Positions 53,775-63,206 are shown, counted from the stretch's first letter. The stretch is DNA of 64,000 bases from G965218495 sp965262785 (GCA_965262785.1 OZ253559.1:992001-1056000); one strand, 5' to 3'. Notes: generated by a model from the letters alone, not told the origin. Translations and numbers: made by a program.

Positions 53775-55049
53775 ATGAAACGCGTCGCTATCGCCTTTAC
53801 TGCTGTACTATTTCTGATGATTCTTGCTGCGCCCAAGGCCGTAAATGCCCAGGCTGGGCAGCAGCTAAATCAGGAATCGGCCATGCACTACAGCCTTTAC
53901 TACGAGAACTTTAAGGCCAAAAACTACGCGGATGCGGTGCAAGATCTGCACTGGATTCTACAGCATGATCCAGCCTTTCCACGTAACAAGGATCAGAATT
54001 TCGACCGCGGCGTGGAGCTATATACGGCGTTAGCTGATGCCGAAGCAGATCCGACGCGAAGGCGTGTGCACCTTGACAGCGCTTTGGCCATCCTCGACCG
54101 CGCTGTCCCGGTCATGCAGGCAGCCGGGGGCGAGATCGACGTGTTTGAGTGGACGCTGCGAAAGGGACGCTTCATTCAAGCGTACATTGACGTGCTGGAG
54201 GACATCAAGGATCAGGCTATTGATGCGTACTGGGCGTGCTATCGGCTCGACCCGATGCAGCTGGACCCGTATTACCTGAATGTGCTGGTAGGCGACCTGT
54301 ACACCGGTGGAGACATTGGTGGCGCGCTGGACCTTTTGCGCGAAATCAAAGACACGCGCGGCGAAGAGGTCGGGGTCAAGGGGATAGTGACCAAGTATTT
54401 TGTGGCGATTCCGCCCGAGGAGCAGATTGCTTTCCTGGAGGAACAGCTTGCGGAGAAAGCGGGAGACGCGGAAATCACTCTCCAGCTATTCGATTTGTAC
54501 CAGCAGGAGGCGTATCACGGCAAGATGATGGAGTTAGCGCCGCAGGTGCTGGCTTTGGATCCCACGCCAGAGGTGCTTCGACTCGTCTCCAGGATGTACC
54601 TGGAGGACGGGGACGCGGAGCAGGCGATGGCGGTGTTTGAGCAGCTTAAGGCGCTGCCGGGTGTAGAGATCGTGGCGCAGGACTATCACAACATGGGCAT
54701 TGCGCACCAGGACCAGGAGAGCTTCGGAAAAGCGATGTCTTTCTATCAGCAAGCATTGGAGCTCGATCCCGAGTACGACGAGGCCAAGGTGGCTATTGCC
54801 AACTTGTACGCTACGGCGGCTTCCACCTGCGGCATTGACGGGCGGGAGCAGGCTGCTGTATTCTGGCTTATTGCCGACGCGTACAGCCGCGCTGGCGATG
54901 CAGCGGGGGCGGCGCGAATGAGGACTGCCTTTCCGACGGCAGAGGACATCTTTTACGTCCAGAAGTGGACGGTAGGAGAGAGCACCCAGATCAGCTACTC
55001 GTGCCGTGGCCTGAACATCAGTGGGACCACTACGGTACGGCAGCAATAG
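53775..55049 (+). CDS. Secreted TPR-repeat protein, copy 2
   Basis: Also 424 residues, starting MKRVAIAFTAVLFLMILAAP with signal cleavage near AVNAQ. Its first 90 codons are diverged from copy 1 (YSLYYENFKAKNYADAVQDL). After a single difference at 54061 (AGG for AAG) the two genes read the same for about 988 bp to the stop. The frame is open upstream to 53661, through the outer-membrane protein remnant. A sharp switch from diverged to identical suggests gene conversion or a recent partial recombination between copies. An intrinsic terminator follows at 55073-55109. Confidence 0.85.
   Translation: MKRVAIAFTAVLFLMILAAPKAVNAQAGQQLNQESAMHYSLYYENFKAKNYADAVQDLHWILQHDPAFPRNKDQNFDRGVELYTALADAEADPTRRRVHLDSALAILDRAVPVMQAAGGEIDVFEWTLRKGRFIQAYIDVLEDIKDQAIDAYWACYRLDPMQLDPYYLNVLVGDLYTGGDIGGALDLLREIKDTRGEEVGVKGIVTKYFVAIPPEEQIAFLEEQLAEKAGDAEITLQLFDLYQQEAYHGKMMELAPQVLALDPTPEVLRLVSRMYLEDGDAEQAMAVFEQLKALPGVEIVAQDYHNMGIAHQDQESFGKAMSFYQQALELDPEYDEAKVAIANLYATAASTCGIDGREQAAVFWLIADAYSRAGDAAGAARMRTAFPTAEDIFYVQKWTVGESTQISYSCRGLNISGTTTVRQQ
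54040..55049. repeat. Long direct repeat, copy 2 (about 1 kb)
   Basis: Second copy of the repeat at 52521-53530. The repeat stops at the TAG; the sequences downstream of the two genes differ. Confidence 0.9.
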
Positions 55050-55072
55050 GGTGCTGCTCCAGTCCACAAGCG

Positions 55073-55109
55073 AAACCGGCGATTCCTTCGGTGGGATGGC
55101 CGGTTTTTT
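55073..55109 (+). terminator. Intrinsic terminator after TPR copy 2
   Basis: AAACCGGC (55073-55080) pairs with GCCGGTTT (55099-55106), followed by TTTTTTG. The loop contains GGATTCC-like bases. It separates the TPR gene from the enolase gene. Confidence 0.8.
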
Positions 55110-55192
55110 GTTGGCATGGCCGGGCCAGGCAGACTTGAAGAAATACTCCCCATTGTCGACTTGTCCTTTGGAAGCAATCGTTAAATCAGCGG

Positions 55193-56497
55193 ATGGCCAG
55201 TATTGAGAAGGTAGTTGCGCGGCAGATTCTTGACAGCCGAGGCAATCCCACGCTGGAGGTTGATGTGACGACGTCACAGGGCGAGACAGGCCGCGCGGCT
55301 GTGCCAAGCGGGGCTTCAACCGGGGAGCACGAGGCGGTGGAGCTTCGTGACAACGACCCCTCTTGTTACCTCGGCAAGAGCGTTTTTTGCGCGGTCGAAA
55401 ACGTCAATGAGGCCATCGCCGGTGCCCTCGTTGGACGTAGCCTTTTGGACCAGGTGGCCGTGGACCTCGCCCTCATTGCGCTTGATGGAACGCCCAACAA
55501 AGCGAAGCTGGGTGCGAACGCCATCCTGGGTGTTTCGCTGGCAGTAGCCAAGGCGGCGGCGGCCACCGTGGGGCTTCCACTTTACCGCTATATCGGAGGC
55601 CAGGGCGCGACAACGCTTCCGGTGCCCATGATGAACATCATCAACGGGGGGCGCCATGCGGACAACCGCGTGGACATGCAGGAATTCATGATTATGCCGA
55701 CGGGTGCAAAGACGTTCAGCGAGGGCCTACGCATGGGCACCGAGGTCTTTCACCATCTCAAAAAGGTCCTTGGAAACAGAGGATACAGCACGGCCGTTGG
55801 CGACGAGGGAGGCTTCGCGCCAAACCTTCGCTCCAACGAAGAGGCTATCGAAGTCATCCTTGAGGCCATAGAAAAGGCCGGCTATGCGCCGGGAGACCAA
55901 ATCTCCTTGGCGCTCGACCCCGCCGTTTCGGAGATGTATCAGGATGGGGGCTACGTGTTCTGGAAGAGTGACCCGGACGCAAAGCGCACCTCGGAATACA
56001 TGGTCGCTATGTGGGAGCGTTGGGTGGATGCCTATCCGATCGTGTCGATTGAAGATGGAATGGACGAAAACGACTGGGAGGGCTGGGCGCTGCTCACCCG
56101 AACGCTGGGCAGTCGGGTGCAACTGGTGGGGGATGACCTATTCGTTACCAATACTGACCGCCTCCAGCAGGGCATAGACTGTGGGGCCGGCAACTCTATA
56201 CTTATCAAGTTGAATCAAATCGGGACCCTGACGGAGACCCTTCGCGCCATCGATATGGCGCACGCCCACAACTATACCGCCGTCATCAGCCATCGGTCGG
56301 GCGAAACCGAAGACACGACCATCGCTGATCTGGCAGTAGCCACCAACAGCGGGCAGATCAAGACGGGATCCGTCAGCCGCAGCGATCGGCTAGCAAAGTA
56401 CAACCAGCTGCTTCGTATCGAAGAACAGCTTGGCAGCTCCGCCGTGTACCCGGGAAAGCGGGCCTTCAAGTACGGCTCAGCTGACGTGACCTCGTAA
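55193..56497 (+). CDS. eno: Enolase
   Basis: The 434-residue enzyme interconverts 2-phosphoglycerate and phosphoenolpyruvate in glycolysis. Characteristic motifs are RQILDSRGNPTLEVDV, VPSGASTGEHEAVELRD, KLGANAILGVSLAVAKAAA, VGDEGGFAP with catalytic Glu, SIEDGMDENDWEGW with metal ligands, LVGDDLFVTN and LIKLNQIGTLTET with the catalytic Lys. SHRSGETEDTTIADLAVA is the C-terminal signature. It is intact and starts a run of housekeeping genes on the plus strand. Confidence 0.98.
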   Translation: MASIEKVVARQILDSRGNPTLEVDVTTSQGETGRAAVPSGASTGEHEAVELRDNDPSCYLGKSVFCAVENVNEAIAGALVGRSLLDQVAVDLALIALDGTPNKAKLGANAILGVSLAVAKAAAATVGLPLYRYIGGQGATTLPVPMMNIINGGRHADNRVDMQEFMIMPTGAKTFSEGLRMGTEVFHHLKKVLGNRGYSTAVGDEGGFAPNLRSNEEAIEVILEAIEKAGYAPGDQISLALDPAVSEMYQDGGYVFWKSDPDAKRTSEYMVAMWERWVDAYPIVSIEDGMDENDWEGWALLTRTLGSRVQLVGDDLFVTNTDRLQQGIDCGAGNSILIKLNQIGTLTETLRAIDMAHAHNYTAVISHRSGETEDTTIADLAVATNSGQIKTGSVSRSDRLAKYNQLLRIEEQLGSSAVYPGKRAFKYGSADVTS

Positions 56498-56499
56498 CC

Positions 56500-56796
56500 A
56501 TGACAAAACGCAAGGCGGACTCCACTCGGTATCCGCGTGCCTATCTGCTGCTGGCGCTGGCATTGGTGGGAATACTCTGGTTCATCTACTTTGACAGCTA
56601 CAGCCTCGTGAAGCGGCAGCAGTGGAGTCGTGAGTTTGTGGAGTTGCAGGCGGAGAATGACAGACTGAAGGCGGAAATCCAAGCGCTGGAAGCTCGGCTC
56701 GAAGCACCTCCGACGGATGACGAGATAGAAAAGATTGCGCGTGAGAAGTACGGCATGCGCCGGGAAGGCGAAACCGTTTACCGCGTTGCGGAGTAG
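56500..56796 (+). CDS. Septum formation initiator, FtsB/DivIC family
   Basis: The 98-residue protein has one membrane helix (YLLLALALVGILWFIYFDSY) and a short coiled coil (FVELQAENDRLKAEIQALEA). The C-terminal IEKIAREKYGMRREGETVYRV is the conserved signature of this family. It works in the divisome with FtsL and FtsQ. It lies 2 bp after eno and 3 bp before the ROK gene, so the three are probably co-transcribed. Confidence 0.92.
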   Translation: MTKRKADSTRYPRAYLLLALALVGILWFIYFDSYSLVKRQQWSREFVELQAENDRLKAEIQALEARLEAPPTDDEIEKIAREKYGMRREGETVYRVAE

Positions 56797-56799
56797 CCC

Positions 56800-57792
56800 G
56801 TGGCAGAGTACGCAATAGGGATTGACCTGGGCGGTACCAGCATCAAAGCTGCGCTGGTGGAACGCAGGGCCGGAGTAATTGATACCGCGCGTGCTGCCAC
56901 CGGCGCCGCACGTGGCCCGGACCATGTCTTGAGCCAAATAAGCATGGTGGCACATCAGCTCCTGGGTGCGGTACCGGACGGGCAGGTTCTCGGCATAGGC
57001 ATTGGTGCCCCCGGAACTATTGACCTGGCCCGCACGACACTCATACATCCCCCGAACATTAGTGGCTGGGGTCGGATCAACCTCCGCTCAGTGCTGCAGG
57101 AGCGGCACGGGCTCAACCTTCACGTGGTGCTTGAAAATGACGCCAACGCCGCGGCCTTGGGCTCGGCGCACTATGGGGCAGGGCGCCCCTACAACACCTT
57201 TATCATGGTTACGCTGGGTACGGGTGTTGGGGGTGCCATCATTGTCAAAAAAAAGGTGTTTCGCGGTACTACCGGTGCGGCCGGTGAGATCGGCCACATG
57301 ACTATTGACTACGATGGTCCCAAGGACCGCACGGGGGTAGCCGGCGCTATTGAAGCGTACATAGGACACCGGTACCTTTCCGAGCACGCCCGTGCGCAGT
57401 TGGCACCGCATGCTACCAGCACGCTCTTCAAGATGGCCGGCCCGGACCTAGCTGATCTCACTCCGGCGATGCTGTCAGCCGCGGCTCAGGACGGCGACAC
57501 CGCTGCCATAGCGGTGCTGCGTTGGGCTGGCCACAAGCTCGGCTGCGTACTTGGCAGCTGCATCAACCTCTTGGACATCCGCGTGGTGATTGTAGGGGGC
57601 GGCGTATCCAAGGCGGGCGCGTACATCCTGGCGCCTGCCAGAGAGGCGGTACTGCATTTCATCAAGCCCGGCATGCGAGATGGCGTGACCATCGTGCAGG
57701 AAACCCTTGGGAATGAAGCGGGTACGTTAGGCGCTGCCTACCTCGTGTTCGAGCACGTTGATTCGCATGTGTTTACCTCCGGGGGTACGTAG
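56800..57792 (+). CDS. ROK-family sugar kinase (glucokinase-like) lacking the zinc cysteine motif
   Basis: The 330-residue protein starts at GTG 56800. It has the ATP phosphate loop IGIDLGGTSIKAALV, the catalytic region LENDANAAALGSAHYGAG, VTLGTGVGGAIIV and GAAGEIGHMTIDYDG. In typical ROK proteins a CxCGxxGC zinc motif follows GEIGH; here the position reads GPKDRTGVAGAIEAY with no cysteine. The rest is family-typical (GGGVSKAGAYI). The absence of the cysteines is directly seen; whether the protein is a glucokinase or binds another sugar is unsettled. Its 3' end overlaps the lptD frame by 35 bp. Confidence 0.85.
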   Translation: MAEYAIGIDLGGTSIKAALVERRAGVIDTARAATGAARGPDHVLSQISMVAHQLLGAVPDGQVLGIGIGAPGTIDLARTTLIHPPNISGWGRINLRSVLQERHGLNLHVVLENDANAAALGSAHYGAGRPYNTFIMVTLGTGVGGAIIVKKKVFRGTTGAAGEIGHMTIDYDGPKDRTGVAGAIEAYIGHRYLSEHARAQLAPHATSTLFKMAGPDLADLTPAMLSAAAQDGDTAAIAVLRWAGHKLGCVLGSCINLLDIRVVIVGGGVSKAGAYILAPAREAVLHFIKPGMRDGVTIVQETLGNEAGTLGAAYLVFEHVDSHVFTSGGT

Positions 57793-60445
57793 CGTCAAGT
57801 GGCATGGGATCCGCCGGGCTTTCTTGTTTCTGATTCTGGCTCTTACGGTTGCGCCGCAGAGCCGTGCGCAGGACCAGCTTTCCCAACCCGTCACCTTTAG
57901 CGCCACGGACTCGCTCATCATTCGCTTTTCTAAGGAAACGGGCGATCGCGGTCGCCTGGTTGGGGCTGCGTCGGTCAACTATGGCGATGCGCAGCTTGAG
58001 GCCCACGCCATCGCGATCCTGTTTGACCTGGACGAGCTCCAGGCGAGCGGACTGGTCACTGACACTGGCACCGTTGGCAGACCGCGGTTCACGCAGGGTG
58101 GCGAATCATTTGAGGGCGAGTCCTTGTCCTACAACATGGGCACGGGCCGGGGCCGCATCAAGCAGGCCAGAACCCAATTCAGTGAAGGCTTTATCCAGGC
58201 CGGCATTGCCAAGGTGCGTGAAGACAGCACCGTATTTGTCCAGGATGGAATCTATACCACGTGCAACTGTGCGCCGGGCGAGACGCCGTCCTACTCGCTT
58301 CGCGCATCGAAGATGAAGGTCGTTGATCAAAAGTGGGTCTATACCGGGCCGATCCAGCTCTACATTTACAACATCCCGATGCTGTTCTGGCTGCCATTCG
58401 GCTTCTTGCCGTACCAGGAAGGGCGCCGCAGCGGGCTGCTGGCACCGGAGTACGGAGAGGACCAGCGCGGATTCTACCTGCGCAATTGGGGCTGGTATTG
58501 GGCGATCAACGACTATCTCGACCTTCAGATGCGGTTTGGGCTGTGGACCAAGGGCAGCTGGCAGGTACATCCTACCTTCAGCTACAACCGGCGGGATCGC
58601 TACTCCGGGAACCTGGATTTCGACATGGTCCGCGAGCGCAGCGGCGAACGGGACGACCCGGACGTGGAGATACGTAACAGCATTCGTCTGGCGTGGAGGC
58701 ACAACCAGACGCTGAGTCCGACCGCTTCGCTTACGGGTAACGTCAACCTGACCACAAGCAGCTACCTGCAGACAGTTTCTGACCAGTACAATGATAACGT
58801 GCGCCAGTCTGTGGGTTCTTCCGTCCGGTACAGCAAACGCTTTGGCAGCGGCCGGTCCCTGACAATCAACATGCGCCAGAATCAGGTCCTTTCCACGGGC
58901 GCAACGGATCTGGCGCTGCCGGAGTTGTCGTTTTCGCAGACTGCCAAGACGCCCTTTAAGCGAGGGGGGCCCTCTCGCAATGCGCGCTGGTACGAACGAC
59001 TGCAGTACAGTCTCAATTCGCGCGTCACGAACCGCTTCAACTTTAGGCCACTGACCGACGCAGAGCTGATCGCGCGTGGTGACACGCTGGCTGACGGCAC
59101 GCCTGTCTCCTACCAGTGGTGGGATGCGCTGTTTGACCAAGCGCTCTACGAGCGTGCCACGGGGCGAGAAGGAGGCGGGATAGATTTTCGCGCTTTACAC
59201 CGCGTTCCTTTGGCCATGCCGTTCACCATCAATAGGCTTCCGCTGATGGGTCAGTTTAGGCTGAACGTATCACCCAATGCCAACTACACCGAGAACTGGT
59301 ACCTGGAGACCGAGCGCCGGACGCTGGACTCCACTGGTGTGACCCGGCGCCAGGAAGTCCAGGGATTCTTCGCGCTCAGGCAATTTAATATGGGCGTTTC
59401 GGCCAACACGACCTTGTACGGACTCTTTCCATTAGTGGCGGGCCAGTATCGGGGGCTCCGCCACACCGTGCGGCCCCGTGTGGGGTTTCAGTGGCGGCCA
59501 GACTTTGCGTCGCCCGACTGGGGCTATTCGCGTGCACTCTACGATACGGACGGGTTCCCGGTGGTTGATACACTGTTTTCTGGTGAGGTAGAACCGCGGC
59601 GCTACAACGTTGTCACCGGAGTCCAGACCGGACTCTCACGGTCGATCTCCTTCGGCATTAACAACATATTCGAAACAAAACGCATCCGCGCCGACTCCAC
59701 GGGCGAAGAGCAGAGCCGCGTGCTTAAGCTTTTTAACGTCAACGTCACCAGCAGCTACAACATGGCTGCGGACTCGTTGAACTTGGCACCCATTCGCATA
59801 TCGGCGCGCACGAATGTGTTGGGCAGGCTCAACCTCAACATTTCGGGGGTGTTTTCACCGTACGGCCTAAATGAGGCGGGGACGCGTATGGTGCACGACT
59901 ATGTGTTTTCGCTGGGCGATTTGCGGTTAGCGCGCCTGACACAGCTTAGCGTGACCGGCGACGTAAAACTTCGTGGGCAGGGCAGGGCGCCGCGCGCAGG
60001 TTCCAGGTCACAGGTACAGCAGGATGTGCCGCGCTTTGATGGACCCTCGTCCATAGGGGTCGGCAACCCTTTTTCCAGCAGCCTGGGCCAGACGTCCATG
60101 CAGGGCTGGACACTGAATGTGAGCCTTAGCTATCGCATCAGCCGTCCGCTGTCAAAACTGACGCGGAGTGCCACCATCAACCCACGCTTCGGGTTTTCGC
60201 TGACGCCGACATGGCGCGTACAGGGACAGACTGGCTACGACTTTGAGCGAGGCGAAGTTGTCACCACCACGCTGAACTTGGCCAAGGAGTTTGAATGCTG
60301 GGAGATGGGCTTTCGGTGGATACCGTTTGGCACGTTCCAGTCGTGGGGCTTTGACCTGCATGTCAAAAGCGGGCGCCTTAGCGAGTTTCTGCGCCTGCGG
60401 CAGCCCAAGGCGGAGCGGGACCGCGGATTTGGCCGCCGCTATTAG
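57758..60445 (+). CDS. LPS-assembly protein LptD-like outer-membrane protein
   Basis: The 895-residue protein has a signal peptide (IRRAFLFLILALTVAPQSRA). A jellyroll-like N-terminal part (YGDAQLEAHAIAILFDLDEL) precedes a large beta barrel. The segment YNIPMLFWLPFGFLPYQEGR with GLLAPEYGEDQRGFYLRNWG matches the LptD core. In diderms LptD with LptE inserts lipopolysaccharide into the outer membrane; the Bacteroidota forms are annotated similarly. The start is uncertain: ATG 57758 overlaps the ROK gene, and a GTG near 57795 just before the signal sequence may be used. An LptF/G gene lies downstream at 62130. Confidence 0.87.
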   Translation: MIRMCLPPGVRSVKWHGIRRAFLFLILALTVAPQSRAQDQLSQPVTFSATDSLIIRFSKETGDRGRLVGAASVNYGDAQLEAHAIAILFDLDELQASGLVTDTGTVGRPRFTQGGESFEGESLSYNMGTGRGRIKQARTQFSEGFIQAGIAKVREDSTVFVQDGIYTTCNCAPGETPSYSLRASKMKVVDQKWVYTGPIQLYIYNIPMLFWLPFGFLPYQEGRRSGLLAPEYGEDQRGFYLRNWGWYWAINDYLDLQMRFGLWTKGSWQVHPTFSYNRRDRYSGNLDFDMVRERSGERDDPDVEIRNSIRLAWRHNQTLSPTASLTGNVNLTTSSYLQTVSDQYNDNVRQSVGSSVRYSKRFGSGRSLTINMRQNQVLSTGATDLALPELSFSQTAKTPFKRGGPSRNARWYERLQYSLNSRVTNRFNFRPLTDAELIARGDTLADGTPVSYQWWDALFDQALYERATGREGGGIDFRALHRVPLAMPFTINRLPLMGQFRLNVSPNANYTENWYLETERRTLDSTGVTRRQEVQGFFALRQFNMGVSANTTLYGLFPLVAGQYRGLRHTVRPRVGFQWRPDFASPDWGYSRALYDTDGFPVVDTLFSGEVEPRRYNVVTGVQTGLSRSISFGINNIFETKRIRADSTGEEQSRVLKLFNVNVTSSYNMAADSLNLAPIRISARTNVLGRLNLNISGVFSPYGLNEAGTRMVHDYVFSLGDLRLARLTQLSVTGDVKLRGQGRAPRAGSRSQVQQDVPRFDGPSSIGVGNPFSSSLGQTSMQGWTLNVSLSYRISRPLSKLTRSATINPRFGFSLTPTWRVQGQTGYDFERGEVVTTTLNLAKEFECWEMGFRWIPFGTFQSWGFDLHVKSGRLSEFLRLRQPKAERDRGFGRRY

Positions 60446-60448
60446 TGT

Positions 60449-60886
60449 TTACCTGCGAGCCGGCACGGCCCAGGCATCGGTCACGACTTCCAGGCCCTCG
60501 TGTCTGAAGAGGCGTCCAAGGTTTCCGCGTACCAATAGGTCCGTGTTCTGGCAGCGATCCAGGACGGAATGCACGAGGAGCCTGCCGATGCCGAGACCTT
60601 GAACATCAGGCTCCACGGCCAGATCGACGAGGTAGCTGTATAGCACACTGTCCGTAAGCACCCGTGCGATACCGACAAGCCGATTACCCTTCCAGGCGGT
60701 GAGTACCAGAGAAGCGCACTCGAACATCGTCCAGACCTTTTCAGGGTCCGACACAGGGCGCAGTAGCGGTGCCCGGCGGTACAGGACGGCTATGCGACCC
60801 GGCGTGAGCCCTTCGAGCCCTTCGCGGATCTGGATTTCGCTTGTGGCCTGCGGGGTCTGGCCGCGAATATTGTTTACACCTGTCAT
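60449..60886 (-). CDS. GNAT-family N-acetyltransferase
   Basis: The 145-residue protein has the GNAT fold: VLTAWKGNRLVGIARVLTD, VDLAVEPDVQGLGIGRLLV with the acetyl-CoA Q/RxxGxG/A loop, and FRHEGLEVV. The substrate is unknown. Its ATG overlaps the stop of sucC by four bases (60883-60886), suggesting coupled translation. It ends 3 bp from the convergent lptD stop. Confidence 0.88.
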   Translation of the reverse strand: MTGVNNIRGQTPQATSEIQIREGLEGLTPGRIAVLYRRAPLLRPVSDPEKVWTMFECASLVLTAWKGNRLVGIARVLTDSVLYSYLVDLAVEPDVQGLGIGRLLVHSVLDRCQNTDLLVRGNLGRLFRHEGLEVVTDAWAVPARR

Positions 60887-62055
60887 GCTGCGAGCGCAAG
60901 GCGCACTTTGGTGGAAGCGTCTGCAAAATGCGTGGCGGTCTGGAGCTGCAAGCCACTCTCCTCCAACACGCGCTGCCCTTCTACCGCATTTGTCCCCTGC
61001 AGGCGAACGATAAGGGGCAAGTTGATGCCAACGTTTTTTGCGGCTTCCACTATGCCACGTGCTACGCGGTCACAGCGAACGATGCCGCCAAAGATGTTCA
61101 CCAGTACGGCCTTGACGTTGGCATCGCTCAGGATAATCCTGAAGCCCGCTTCGACGGTGGTGGCGCTGGCAGTCCCACCCACATCCAAAAAGTTAGCCGG
61201 GTTGCCACCGGAAAGCTTGATGATGTCCATAGTTGCCATGGCGAGCCCTGCGCCGTTGACCATGCAGCCCACGTTGCCATCAAGTTTGACGTAGTTCAGG
61301 TGGTGTTCGCTGGCTGCGACCTCCAACGGATCTTCTTCGGCTTGATCCCGCAGCGCGGCCAGGTCCCGGTGGCGAAACAAGGCGTTGTCATCAAGTGACA
61401 GCTTCGCGTCCAGAGCCAGTACCTCGCCCTGCTTGGTGAGTACCAGCGGGTTGATTTCCGCCAATGAAGCGTCGCTGCCTACGTACGCGTTATAGAGTGC
61501 GATGACAAACCGCGCGGCCGCGCGGGCGGCCTTGTTGCTAAAGCCAAGCCCGTAGGCCAGCTGCCGGGCCTGGAAGGGGAGCAGGCCGCTTCCAGGGTCC
61601 ACCCAAATTTTTTGGATTTTTTCGGGCGTCTCTTCTGCAACCTTTTCTATCTCAACGCCACCTTCTGTGGACGCCATGATGACGTTCATGCTGCGGCTTC
61701 TGTCCAGCGTGACACCCACGTAGAATTCTTTTGCGATGTCAACGGCCTGTGCCACCAGGACTTTACGGACCAGCTGACCTTCCGGCCCGGTCTGGTGCGT
61801 GACCAGGTTCATCCCGAGGATCTTGCCTGCTACCTCCCGCACGCCGCTGATGCCGCGCGCAAGCTTGACGCCTCCACCCTTCCCGCGACCGCCCGCGTGA
61901 ATCTGAGCTTTAACGACAAAGAGGTCCGTTCCATCGGCAGACAGCTTCTCTGCGGCTTGCACGGCTGCTTCAACGGTCGAAGCGACCTCGCCGCGCAGCT
62001 GTGCTACGCCGAACGATTCAAGGATTTCCTTGGCTTGGTACTCATGAACCTTCAT
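60883..62055 (-). CDS. sucC: Succinyl-CoA synthetase (ADP-forming) subunit beta
   Basis: The protein has 390 residues from MKVHEYQAKEILESFGV; the frame is open to 62100. It has the ATP-grasp domain (FVVKAQIHAGGRGKGGGVKL) and the family sequences VSLDRSR-like VGVTLDRSRSMNVIMASTEGG and NPLVLTKQGEVLALDAKLSL. The C-terminal part includes NGAGLAMATMDIIKLSGGNP and FLDVGGTASATTVE. It makes succinate and nucleotide triphosphate in the citric acid cycle with the alpha subunit, which is not encoded in this window. A GNAT gene overlaps its 3' end. Confidence 0.96.
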   Translation of the reverse strand: MKVHEYQAKEILESFGVAQLRGEVASTVEAAVQAAEKLSADGTDLFVVKAQIHAGGRGKGGGVKLARGISGVREVAGKILGMNLVTHQTGPEGQLVRKVLVAQAVDIAKEFYVGVTLDRSRSMNVIMASTEGGVEIEKVAEETPEKIQKIWVDPGSGLLPFQARQLAYGLGFSNKAARAAARFVIALYNAYVGSDASLAEINPLVLTKQGEVLALDAKLSLDDNALFRHRDLAALRDQAEEDPLEVAASEHHLNYVKLDGNVGCMVNGAGLAMATMDIIKLSGGNPANFLDVGGTASATTVEAGFRIILSDANVKAVLVNIFGGIVRCDRVARGIVEAAKNVGINLPLIVRLQGTNAVEGQRVLEESGLQLQTATHFADASTKVRLALAA

Positions 62056-62129
62056 GGCAAGCGGGGACTGTGCGAACAGTAGGAGTCGGCAAAGGTACAC
62101 TTTCGCCGTTTCACTTGTTCGGACCTTGT

Positions 62130-63206
62130 GTGACTGTCATTGATCGCCACATTTTGCTGCGTGTGCTCCGGGCATATGTGCTCCTTATGGTCGCGCTGGT
62201 GGTATTCTTCATCCTTTTGCACTACCTGGAATATGTAGACGACTTTCTGGATCGCAGAGCGCCGCTCAGTCAGCTTTATACGCACTACTACCCCAGCTAC
62301 ATCCCGGAGATTGTTCGCCTCGTCTCGCCCCTGGCGCTGTTCTTGGCGGCTATCTACATCACGGGATCGCTGGCCCAGTCCTTGCAGCTGACTGCGCTGC
62401 AGACGAATGGCGTATCGCTCTATCGCCTGTTCGTGCCGTATGCACTCTTGGGCGCGTGTGTTACCTCCGTGATGCTACTGTTCAATGGATATGTTGCGCC
62501 AGTCACGAATCAGACCGTGCTGCGGTGGGATGCCCTGTACCTCAAGGACGCGCCCAAGCGACTTGACGTCAACGATATTCACCGCCAAAACAGTCCCGGC
62601 AGCGTAGTGTCGGTTGGGTACTTCGATAGGAGTGGAGAGATTGCGCACCAGGTGGTGCTTCAGCGGTTCGACTACGACGGACACCTGCTGGAGCGCGTTG
62701 ACGCGCAGCAAATGATGTGGAAGGACTCGCTCTGGCGCATCCCGTTTGCCACGGTACGCACGTTCGCGGGCGAAATCGAGCAGCGGCGAGAAGTTACGGA
62801 TCTGGACACCATGCTTCTGGTGTACCCACGCGACCTGGCCCGTACGGAACGGGACGTCGAGGCCATGACGTTGCCTGTAGCGGCGCACTATGTCGACGCG
62901 CTAAGGCGCAGTGGTGCCACCAACACCGGCCCTGCCGAAGTAGGCTACTACACCAAGTACACGTATCCGCTAGCGAATTTTGTCGTCGTGCTAATTGCGG
63001 TGCCGTTAGCGTTTCGGCGGCGGCGCGGCGGGCAGACCTTCCAGATAGGTTTCGGGCTGCTGTTTGCTTTCTGCTACCTGGCGGCCCAGAAGCTTACGGA
63101 GCCTTTCGGTTACTCGGGCGAGTTGCATCCTATTGCGACCGCCGTCCTACCACACGCGTTATTCGCGCTCTTGGCAGTTGCCATGATCATACGTGCACGC
63201 AAGTGA
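62130..63206 (+). CDS. LptF/LptG-family permease (YjgP/YjgQ)
   Basis: From GTG 62130 the 358-residue protein begins VTVIDRHILLRVLRAYVLLM, the typical LptF/G start. It has six membrane segments arranged as three, a periplasmic jellyroll (residues about 130-260), and three. Motifs include IPEIVRLVSPLALFLAAIYI and KYTYPLANFVVVLIAVPLAF. These proteins extract lipopolysaccharide with the LptB ATPase. The frame is open upstream to 62001, but GTG 62130 matches the family N-terminus and avoids overlap with sucC. Whether it is LptF or LptG cannot be told. Confidence 0.9.
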   Translation: MTVIDRHILLRVLRAYVLLMVALVVFFILLHYLEYVDDFLDRRAPLSQLYTHYYPSYIPEIVRLVSPLALFLAAIYITGSLAQSLQLTALQTNGVSLYRLFVPYALLGACVTSVMLLFNGYVAPVTNQTVLRWDALYLKDAPKRLDVNDIHRQNSPGSVVSVGYFDRSGEIAHQVVLQRFDYDGHLLERVDAQQMMWKDSLWRIPFATVRTFAGEIEQRREVTDLDTMLLVYPRDLARTERDVEAMTLPVAAHYVDALRRSGATNTGPAEVGYYTKYTYPLANFVVVLIAVPLAFRRRRGGQTFQIGFGLLFAFCYLAAQKLTEPFGYSGELHPIATAVLPHALFALLAVAMIIRARK

